Positions 47,301 to 59,300 of a stretch of DNA of 64,000 nt are shown here, piece after piece. The translations under genes and the position numbers were made by a program. Source of the stretch: Bimastos eiseni. Lineage: Eukaryota; Annelida; Clitellata; Crassiclitellata; Lumbricidae. The first letter of the stretch is position 1. The number at the start of each line of letters is the position of its first letter. The DNA lies in contig OY365817.1 in the NCBI GenBank assembly GCA_959347315.1, positions 4,694,643 to 4,758,642 on the forward strand, read 5' to 3'. The notes under the pieces were generated by a model that made no database searches, was not told where the DNA came from, and saw only the letters and a program-made list of their open reading frames with translations.

Positions 47301-50300
47301 TCTGTCAGCCCATTGCTGACAGACACTTGATCGATCTATGGAAATTACGTCTGAAACGACCGATTTGCGTCGCCTGATTAGAAATTGCGACTCTACCAGG
47401 AGTTCCTTACAGTTACCAGTTCTTCTACCGGAAGTCACATTCGTTGTACTATGATTGTAAACCTTAGACTGTCAAATACCTATGCAAGATTCATTATGAT
47501 ATGTAGCCTATGTACGTCTAAAAAAGGAATATTAAAGATACATAACGATAAATTATCATTTCTTATGCCTGCTCAACGTGACATTGGTGATAATAATCAT
47601 TTACTATCTGGCTTTGGAGAGGCTTTGTGTTGCCGAGAAGCGTTGCACAGCCGCTTGAGACAAACCGTAAGAAGGAATCCACCCAATGGCTCCACCAATC
47701 ACGATTCCCCAAAATGTATGACGCACCGTTGGATCAATGCTCCAGCTGGAAACATTGAACGTGTGCCAGATAATTGACTCAAGGTATCGTTTACTTCTCA
47801 TACGTCATATTTTTGCTGGTTTTCAGCAACTTATTCTAACACGTCTGATGAAATCTCGTTGACCAAATAGTCCATGATGTACTTACTCTGCCACGTATCC
47901 ACAGCAGCCAATAGGCTATAAGTGATCATAGAAATACTAGACCTATGAAAACCTTCGAGTTCACTCATGGTTTCTTCGCTTTTCTGAAATTTTTAACCGA
48001 ATCATATTTATGATGCAATTAAATGTTTAATAAATGATCTTGCATCCGATAATTATTTAATTGATCAGATGTTTTATTAACAATCTTGCAAATACAAATA
48101 AGAAAGCTATTTGAAACAATAAAAATCATAACACGGCAGCCGATTGGTTAGAGCGGTCGGCCCGTAACTCTCAGTGTGCGCGCGGTGTGTGGGTTCGATC
48201 GTCATCTGAGGAGTCACTGTGTCAGGGACATTGACGAAGTCGTTCGCAAACAATAATTGCTCTGCATTACAACTGCAGTTGCTTCATCAAGGTGTGTGCA
48301 CTTCTGAGCAGAAAATGTTGGAAGAAGTGCAAAATCAAATTTCAGTTGTATTGTATTGTTTTGTTTTGAGTAATTACATAGAGCTATTGCACTTTTCTAG
48401 CAGGCCAATCGAGTTTTAATTGGCTGATAAGACAAATTAAGCTTGAATTGGCAATTTCAAAGAAACGTTGCAAACAAAAAGTGTGCCTATAAAAGAGTAT
48501 ACTAACTCGACTACATTCAGACGTCCTTCCCTGTCAGCGTATGCTAAGACATTGCTGATTCCTCCAGAAACAATAATTCCCTAAAAGGTAAATCCGCACA
48601 AAAGATTCAATTCTTCAAACTCTGCTGTGCAAAAAAACTGCAACACGGGACAGTTTAAATAAAATTTAATGATCAAAAAATTATGTCAGCATGGCTTTAG
48701 GACAAAATTGTTATATGCTTGATATGGGTTAATGATGATGTATATACGAGGATTAGCGTGTGATGAATGAGCAACTACCTCACGTTACGCTAGCTTACAT
48801 TACCTCATATCGTCATATCCTGAACTACAGAGCTACTCTTTTTTAACGCGATTGCCCTTGTAGTGACATGTGACTCTTAGCCTATGACTATGTCTCTTAT
48901 ACTCTTCTATTTCATCGACGTTTCGAACCAGCAAAATGTTTACCTCTGAAAAGTAAGCGATACCTTGAGTCGATTATCTGGCACATGTGACAAGAGTTTC
49001 TTTGGTTGCGAGTAGCCATGACCATTTGCTGTGTCCTTAAATACTAGTGTTACGCTACTAAAGTAAATTAATTGAAGCATCGCTATAAGCTGAATGATTC
49101 TAAGCACATCAACACTATTTAGGCCTTCTCTAATCATATTCTTGTCCAAAACATCAGTCGATGATCGCATAGACTCGAAACATAATCAAAATTCGGCAGA
49201 CCAGAGAGGCCAGACGCCAGACTAAGATAGATGAAATTATGGATGAAAATTGAAGGAACCACGTGCAACCGAGGCTAAGTTTAGACCTGAACGATATGAA
49301 ACCAACACAGTGATAACGTTAGCAAAAACATTGCAATACCGTTTCTGACTATACCTTTATGCACACAGCCAGCAATCCTCCGATCATTGTAAGAAACTGG
49401 AAGACATCCGTCCATATCACCGCTCGCATTCCACCCTTCACATTGCAATTAGTTGAATTACAACATTAAAATAGTCAGAGCCAGGACAAACATTTAGAAT
49501 TTCGTAAAGCGATGAGTCTTTGATTTTTAATAGAGATGCTCATATACATGGGCATCATCATATCGAAAATATTGATACCGAAGATCAATTAGTAAACAAG
49601 ACTTTGCGGCGAAATAGCTTTAGGAACTGAAAATTTATCGTATTCAAAGTGAAAATCACTCCAGAGTGTGACATATTTTTAGGAATATTTAGACAGTGGC
49701 CCTTTCAAGAACATCCAGGCCAGGAGCGCTCCTGACCCAACCCCGTTTAAATATGACACTCTTAAGGTTGGCATGGAACACGGTGGCGTGTGTGCACTTC
49801 TGAGCTGAGAAGGGCAATATCAAATATCAGTTGTATTATATTGTATTGCATAGACATATTCAGCTGAACGAAGGAAGCCTGGGTGCTGGAAACCCAAGGT
49901 AGAACAGCAAAACAGCACCCGGGAGCAGATCCCTCAATGCAACGCCACACCAGTGAAGAGACCCGGTGTGGGCGAGGACTCTAATGAATGTTATTGGTAA
50001 ACTTCTTAAATCATATAAATTGTGTGAGCTGCACTTACCAGAGCCGTGTACGCCATACAAACCACGGACAATATAGGAATCGACAGCATCAGTGGAAACC
50101 CAGTAACTGTATCAAATATACAATAGTTCATAGTTTCAGCTTAAACTACACATCACCAGTCGACCAAGGCTCTAAACGCACTGAAGTCTCAAGCGATAGA
50201 TCCTTTTAAGCAAAGTTAGAACAGCAAATCTTTTGGATGAAAACATTCGAGATATCATGGTTCATTGCTTCCCTTAGTTTGGAAGACATTTTTTAAAAGA

Positions 50301-53300
50301 GACTCATTATTGTGATTCGCTAAAGCAACTTCTCAGACGGAATTTCACCAATAATTATTGTTTCTAATCAATTTTGAACAATGCGCTGCAACATAACTTC
50401 ACCAGGGGTCAAAACCCATCACTTGTCGTTTTTCACTTTTTTTTATTAAATCATATTCTACAATGCATGTGCTTCCAAATCCTTTTTACAGAATCAAACT
50501 AGCTATTTTTTTTAGTTAAAGTTATAATTGTCTGACTCCTTCATTAGTGAAATCATGACAAGTGAGAAAATCGAAGTCAAAGTTTCGGAATATTTGTGTC
50601 ATCAAAGTTCCTAGCAACAATTACTTGAATGCTCCAGAATTTTGCTGGGCAATAAAGGGCTATATTTTGTATGAAAAACAGCATACGGTATTAAAATATG
50701 GACGCTACTTTGCAAATTATGCAGGCAGGCGGAATAAATCTACACGTTGGTCGTTCACCTCTGAAAACATGCATATTTATCAATGCAGATCTTGACAGTG
50801 CATGCATTAAAAGTCATTTTTCTCAAACTAAATATACAACATTTTTAGTTTCAATATTGAAAGAAGACATATTTGTTTGTAACATTTTACCATGAAACGA
50901 ATTTTTGTGTTTTTGACCCCTCAGACCTATTTCAGCCTTCATCTCAATAGCTAGGAGCCGAAAACGGCTGGTGTTGATCTCTGGCCTCACAAATGTATTG
51001 GGCAACACTCTAAAATATGCTTATAGGCCTTTAAACCATGCATTGCATACATGAGATGCATGTGCACTTATCATTTTGAAGTTTACTTAAAGCTATTTAT
51101 AGGGCATATTAAAACGTGTAAAGGGACGGACCACTGACCGGATTCCAAGGCCGCTGATGGCGCCAACATCGATATGCCCATGTAGATGATCTGAAACGAG
51201 AGAAGTTGTAGGCTTGGGGTGAAAACCCTGTGAAGTACTCGATTAACGAAGCAATTTCTCTAACTGATCAATTACGCTTCCTGTTACCTCTGCATGTGGC
51301 TGCAGTTTGCAATTCTTTTCTCAAAATTGTACAGAAGCATTTAGCAACTGCATATACAACTGCTAGAATAGTTAAATGCTGCTGGAACAGCTGCTAACCT
51401 GCCTCATGGTGACACAAGTTTATAACGTAACGGATAACGTTTGAGACATGCTACAGAGGCGCAAATCCTTGGCCCTGTCGAATAAGTGCGATTTTTTCTG
51501 CCGTGAACATTGTGTAAACTTTTCTAGAAACAAACTAGATGCAACCTTAGATAGGTAACATAACGTAATTATGAATATAAATTGCTTGACAGTTATTGTG
51601 ACTAGTTTTCTTACTACTTAGAACGAATTTAAATATTTAGAAATAATCAACAGAGTGTGCATGCAATGTCTATTGTCTGTATTACAAAGTATAATGATTC
51701 GTAATTGCGGAGTCATGGAGCGCTGCTTTTAATGAAACTCATAAAACTCAACAACTACCGAATGGCGGCGGCGCTGGTCTTAAAATTGCGCTACGCAATT
51801 ATAGCGACAATGCGCATGTTCCACACTTGATGTTCATTTAAAAATTTTGAAGTGGGTACCATAATTTCATTAAAATTTGATCCTTGCCTTTCCTTTGGTA
51901 CTCAATTTTTAAGGTAGTTAGCTATATCTGTAGTAATACAAATGTAGTTTTAGCTAACACACACTGAAACTGTGCAACTCCGACGTATTGCATGTGATTT
52001 TTAAAGGTAGCGAGATATATTTGTACTATTTACAAAAGTAGTTATACCAATATAGTTGATATGTGTAACTAATGCCCAGAATTGCTATAGAGTCTATAAA
52101 TGACCGACTGAGGTACATGCATCAAATCAACAACGTTTCTGTATTATCCGATTTGCAACATTTCCATGATCTAAGCGGAGTGGATACATTGGGCATGACG
52201 TGTTAGCGACTTAATTAATTTGGTTGAATGGTTTTCATTGGCTCTTTGAGAGTGATGCCCCAACTGGTCTGTATAACTAAGCACATGACACATGACAGTC
52301 CATGGTGTTCAGTCCATGAGTTCCCATGGTCCTTAGTCCTTCCCGTGCAGGTGCGTTCATCGTGCAGGCATCTTCTCCATTCGACTCTGTCTATGGCCAA
52401 TCTGTAAAGTTCTTCCATGGTCTTCCCTTTTCTGTTTACTTCAATGATTAAATTAACAACAGGATCGGCTCTTCAGTTCTTTCCCATACGAATTGAGTTC
52501 CATCCGATCACACCTTGGCACTCGTTGCCTAACTTATATTGCAATGGTGATCAAAGTCCACTTTACCACTCATTAATGTTGCCACTCTGTGTCAACCGGA
52601 CTCGAATCTGACAACCACTTTGACCTGACGCAGCGCTATTGGATCTGATGTCATGTGCTCAGCGATAATGGTAATTGCGATTTCAAATAGCACCACTTCA
52701 AAGAGGCTCAACAGAGGCGCTCCCGATCGACCTACTCGCAAAACCGCGAACGAACTAGCACTTAAGCCTGCTTTTTGCGGAATAGAGGAATAAAGAGGTT
52801 GAATAACTCATATTGCAGGTTCTTAGGCAGCTTAATATTGCGGTTTGGAAATGGTCCATGCTATTACTAGTAAGAAGTGGCGATGTCATGATTCTCAAAA
52901 CGTACTCGGTAATTATTGTATAGTTCCCTACTCTTCCAGTCTCAGCGGAATGATGTACTTACCGAGCTTAGGATTCCCATGAAACTGGCACAAAGTCTCA
53001 CCGAGTTCGAACCAAACCGCAGATAAAAATACTGAAAATATAATTTCAAGCCGAATGCAATTCATCGTAAATTTCGTCCGAGTAGAAAGACATGCAGTTG
53101 TTGCACCAGAGACGATGTGGAAATTTCGGGGTTAATTTCCCGTCCACTTGTTGCACAATCTTTTCAGATAAACAATTAATTAAAGAAATCAGTTGTCCAT
53201 GAATGTCACAATTTTAAAAGTTCAACTTAGGCAATATTATAACATACTATTATTCAAAAAGCAGTATGTAGCCTACGTTCCTCAGAAGAGGTATTAAGTT

Positions 53301-56300
53301 TTTTGAGCTGCCAGGAGATCAAACTCATCGGAGTTTGTTAGAGACGAAAATGAAAACCGTTGCTGTGGCAGGTAGTAGGATCAAGAGAAAAGCACAGCAA
53401 CTTTCAACGCTCATAGACTACGATAATATTATATAAGCATGCACAGGATTATCTGGCCGCATATAATGAAAGTACACACGGAAATTGATGCAGAGGTTCC
53501 TCGCAACCAATCAGACGATGAGCTTGAATTTGAGCTAATGAATATTCAGGTTTTCTTATCCGCTCGCCAGACGTGATAAGCTTGCGAGCTCTCAAACGAT
53601 TGTCAACAAATATGTTATTCACGTTAGAGTAGGATTATTGCAATCAAATCAACAAATGGTGTAACGAAAAATTTATATGAGGCGGCCAAGACTAAAAGTT
53701 ATTTTTAGGAGGTTTACTTTCATTGTTTGATATGATATATTTTGTATTTCACGGATGACTCAGCCTACCATTGATGGTACACGCACGAAGACTTGCATAA
53801 AGATCGCTTTATAATCACTTTCCGCGTCAGAGTAGTCGCCAGCGAATTCCGATAGCTTATAATGGGTAATTAGCAAGTAATGTTTTAATGTAATCCGCCA
53901 TTTCGGACTATTTAAGTTCGATATAATTAGGTTTGGACTAGATAACTTGATTGAAAAAACAGACTCACTTCATATTATGTCATCTTTGCCATTAGAATTA
54001 ATTAATAAATATAGCGATAATATGGCCATCTATACAGATGGATCTATAGTTGAGACTGTTGTTTCTGCAGCTTTCTATGTGCCATCTTTGCAGTTCCATA
54101 GTACTGTAACGGAACGGGGCCTATTCGACAGTGACCAGGATGACGACTTGCAGCCCCGTCCGATATGGGGGTAGTTCGAGTTGCCGTCTTCAGTGGTTTG
54201 CTGACGCAGCCCTATCGGCTCCCCGATGATAATCTCCAGACGACGACGACGATTCCCAGGCGACGACCACGATCATACGACGACTCTCTGATGACGACTC
54301 TCCCTGATGACACGACGACTCTCCCGATCATACAGGCGAACTCCTTTTATACTAATTTGCTGTAGATAGTAGATGATACACAGTAGATACGAGACAGTAG
54401 ACAGTAGAGACTACACAGTAGATAGGAGACAGTAGAGACTACACAGTGGATAGTAGATAATACACAGTAGATAGGATACAGTAGATAGTAGTTATCTACA
54501 GTAGATAGTAGATAGACTACAGTAGATAGTAGATAGTAGATAGACTACAGTAGATAGACACCACAGTAGACAGGCGTACAGAACAGGCAGACACTACACC
54601 AGCCGACACCAGGTAGGCGTCCCCTGAACCGTTACAGTACATTTAGAATTGTGGATGATTCCTCGATTTATTCAGCTGAATTGACAGCCATTATTGAGGC
54701 AATTAAATGGATTATTGAAAATTAAAATTAAAATACGACTAAATACATGATATTTACTGATTCACTAAGCGTTGCTACATCCATAAAAGAAAATAGATGT
54801 GATGCAAGACCTAATTTTTTTTGAATTTATGGAGTGTCAATAAACTAAAGGGTATTCTTGTTGCTGGATCCCTAGCCATATCGTTTTATCTGGAAATGAA
54901 ATGGCAGACATTTTTGCAAAGAAGGGACTAGAAATACCTAAGATTAATTCGACAAATTATTTAAAATTAAAAGAAATTAAGTCTTTAATAAAAAATTATG
55001 TTATTAATAAATGGCAAATAGAATATAATTGTGAACCAAAAGGAATTCTATAAATCCATTCAGCCTTTAGTATCCACGGATATAAAATTTATGGATTTTA
55101 TAAGGAAGCGTGAAGTTCAAATTACCAGACTTCGATTTGGCCCTATACTAACTAATAAATGGTTGAAAACTATAGGTAAGAGCCCAACTGATTTATGCTC
55201 TCAAGGTCATATGACTGAAACAGTTGATCATATATTACTTGCTTGCAGAAAAAATGACTTATCAAATTTACTAATTAAACTATGTGCAGAAAAAAGGTGG
55301 TTATACTGTTATAAATATATTATCTATTCGAGATATCTATTTTGAGGTATATAACATACTGTAACGGAACGGGGCCTATTCGACAGTGACCAGGATGACG
55401 ACTTGCAACCCCGTCCGATATGGGGGTAGTTCGAGTTGCAGTCCGCTGAGTAAGGCTTCAGTGGTGTGCTGAAGACAAACCATTTAAGGTTTAAATAGCT
55501 CCTTTCTGGATGACGCATGGAATAAGACAAGCTTGTTCGATAATCCTCTTTTAATGTACAACGGATAACAATACTTCTGTAGCCCATTCGGAAACAGTCC
55601 GTATCTCACCCCCTCAATACGCCCTACGTCGATAACTGACGAGTAATTGCAACGCTAAGTCTGACGGCTACTATTGCAAATCTACGACGACTATATCCAC
55701 GACGACTATCGCAAGCCACGACGACTATTCGTGCTTCCTAGGCGCGAGACTGCAGGCGAACTCCTTTTATACTAATTTGCTGTAGATAGTAGATGATACA
55801 CAGTAGATAGGAGACAGTAGATAGTAGATAGACTACAGTAGATAGGATACTATGTTAAATTCCTCAGTATAGATATAGAAAATGATGTAACATCACTCAG
55901 TCGATGGATTAACATCTGCTAGATTTTAAAGTGTTAAGAAATAACACGAGCTCGTTAGATCACGGTTATTATAGCGTTCGTTTTCTCTCGATATCAAGAC
56001 CTGGAATATCTATTTATTTTCTAGCTTTTTGTTCGGAATTTTGCAGGAGTTTTAGTTGAAACGTTTGAATTGTAAAACTGGAAAACGAAATTAATAAATT
56101 TATAATCCACAACGGTATATAAGTTAACGTCGTAAGACGTCACAATGCGTGTTTCTTAGCAACGAATGAAGACGTCGACTCATTTGTCGTTTTAACGTGA
56201 AGTTGTTTACATGCATTATTCAAAATTATTTCTCTTACTCATGGGCACGACGTAAAACTGCAACCGGTCATGAGCTAACCTGAAAGTCTAGAACGGCGGG

Positions 56301-59300
56301 CAGCAGCGCGGTTCTTATCAGCGGATGAAGACCACAATGCACCCAACGGCAGCAATCGAACTTATGATTTGGTGCATACCGGGTCCAACCTGGCACAACG
56401 GTAAATCAACTGCGAAACCAGCAAGAGAGCGGGTACTCAGTTGGTCACACCCTCCCCCACAGAACATGAATGGAACAGAATATAGAAACTATACTGGCTC
56501 GGACGTCGCCCAGGATAAAAAGGCCCGCGCCATCCACCGTGTGAGTCAGGATGGGTGCCGACAAGTGTGCTACTGACTCATCATCATCATCATCATCATC
56601 ATCGACACCATCGTCAAAATCACCAATAGAAAACAAAAGAAAGGTAAAATCAATTCAGTTAAACGGTAGATACAGGATCAAAATAGGACAATGGAATGTG
56701 AGAGGGTTGAACTCGATCGGGAAATTATCGATACTTGGAAATGAACTCGAAAGATTAAACATCTCCATATGCGGGTTATCAGAAACCAAGTGATCAGACA
56801 ATGGCCACTTGGTTCAAGATGGACATACAGTGCTATTCTCAGGTAAGACAAACAGGGAACATCACGGAGTAACCATCTGGATGAACAAGAATGTTGCATT
56901 TAGTCTAATATCTTACAATCCAGTGAGCGACAGAGTAATGACAGCCACAGTTTCATATAGACCAAGAAACGTGACAGTGATACAATGCTATGCGCCACCA
57001 GCAGACAAGCCAGATGAAAAAATCAATCAATTCTACACAGAGTTAAATCAGGTCATTGCAGAGACCCCCAAACGAAACATATTATTGATTACAGGAGATT
57101 TCAATGCTAGAGTTGGCGAGGGTGCATTGGAAACCGATGTTCTCGGAAAATATGGGCACGGGAAAAGAAACAACAGAAGACAAACTTTGGTGGATTTCTG
57201 CACACAGCACAAGTTGGTTGTCACCAATACGTTTTCTCAACTGCACAATAGACATAGATATACTTGGAGAAGCCCAGACAAAAACACTAGAGCGCATTTA
57301 AGATTCAAAAGGAAACGAACCATCAAACCTCTTCTCTTAGACTTGGAAAAACTCAGAAACAATCAGATAGAACAGCAATACCAAGTTGAAATAACTAACA
57401 GATTCGAAGCACTTGAGGGAACTGCCGAATCACGCACACCAGATGAACTATGGCAACAACTTAAAGAGATCACTCTGAGTGCCGCCAAAACAACACTATT
57501 GAAGAACTGCAACAACCGAAAGAATTGGATCTCCAGTGACACCTTTGAATTAATAAGAAAGAAAAGAGATGCAAAAACAAAGTCTCCACAAGAGTACAAA
57601 ATTCTACGAAATGAGTTACAACGGATGTTACGAAGAGACAAGCAGTCGGAATTTGATACATTATGCATCGAGCTGGAGGAGAACGAAAGGAAAGGTAACA
57701 CCAGACCTGTATTCCAAATGGTGAAGAAGCTCACTGGCTATGAAACAACCACAGTACCTCTGCTTCATTGACTTTACAAAAGCTTTTGACATGATTCAAC
57801 ACGATCAACTATGGATAACCATGATGTAGATGGGTTTCCCACCCCACCTCATTCAGCTATTGCGAAATCTCTACAAACAACGAGCTACTGTAAAGACAGA
57901 CGGAATTATGTCGACTTGGTTTAGTATCAAGAAAGGAGTCCGACAAGGATGTAATTTGTCACCAAGCCTGTTTAGCATTCCGGCAGAGCAGGTAATGCGA
58001 AAAGCACTACTATAGGCTACCACAAAGGATTCAGGATTGGAGGGGAGACTATAAATAACCTTATATATGCTGATGACATCGTGCTACTGGCCACTTCACC
58101 TGAGGATTTACAGGAGTTGGTGCAACGTGTTGAGATATCAGCAAAAGAATACAGTATGCTGATTAACGTAGCAAAGACAAAAGTAATGACATATAACAAT
58201 GATACACTTTTGATCAAGGTGAACGGATACAAACTGGAACAAGTGGACTCATTTACATACTTGAGGAACAGAGTAACGAAGGACGATGACTGCGCGAGTG
58301 AGGTAAAATCTGTCATGTTTAAGTTGGTAAGCCTCTGGAAGAATAAATCAGACAGTACTTAAACCAAACTGCGACTCGTGAAGGCCTTGGCTTGGCCAGT
58401 AGCAACGTTGTGAGGTGGTTGTGGTTGTGAGGCGTGGACAATAAAGGAAGAAGAAGAGAAACGTTTACAAGCATTTGAGAACAAGTGCATGAGGAAACTG
58501 CTCAGAATTTCATGGACAGCAATGGTGACCACCGAACAAGTGTATCAAATGGCGAAAGTTGACAGCAAACTGTTGGGTCACATCAAATCCAGAAATGCGG
58601 TTCTTTGGGCACATCGTGAGACAGCCTAAAGACACTATTGAGAACAGTTTGATGTTGAGTTAATGAACATCGTACGAGACAGAAAGCATTGGACATCACT
58701 TTCCCATTAATGTAGTCAACCGTCGCGAAGCGACGATGGCGATATGACATGACAAGCCATGACATGACATACTAATGATAATAAATAATGGAAAGATTAT
58801 TTAAAATTTTTCAGTACAATTAAATAGTGGAATAACATTCAATAATACATTATGTAAGTTCAATGTCCAAACTTGTAGCTTTGTTTAGGGAACTAAATAT
58901 GGTTATTGAAGTTGCATACTGGATATTGGAAAAACCATTTCATATACTATTTCTAAACACCAACAATTGGACACAGCATATAAATTGGATTGTTTTGTAG
59001 TGATGAATGTATTTTTTTATTATTGATGCTTGTGTTGCTAAGTCGATATTAATTCGTTCATTTTGCAATTCTGAATGTCTGGATTTATTATTATTCCTTT
59101 GGTTGTTATGTTGTTTTGGATTATTGAATATTGTCTATAATCCTATACTGTAAATGATGTAATGTTAATATTGAATATTACTTGTTAGCATTATATAGAT
59201 AGTTTGACATTGATGTTATGGAATTGTTTTGATGCCCTGTAAATAAGATGGAAAAAACCTTCATGGAAAAAAACTGAACAAAGAAAAGAACCGATACGGT

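Larger units (their letters stand above)
30737..57174 (-). repeat. Right arm of giant inverted repeat
   Basis: It is the reverse complement of about 1136-23152, with the same genes and transposon insertions in mirror order. It is longer because it keeps 4592 bp (34340-38931) that the left arm lost, and it lacks 306 bp matching 8553-8858. The outer end is within the RTE-like LINE at 57174, where the left arm is fused to an LTR. Confidence 0.93.

Noticed and set aside
48131..48215. Possible tRNA gene (box A and box B present)
   Set aside because: The arms cannot be folded into a complete cloverleaf, and the sequence is followed by a common SINE body and repeated in other copies.
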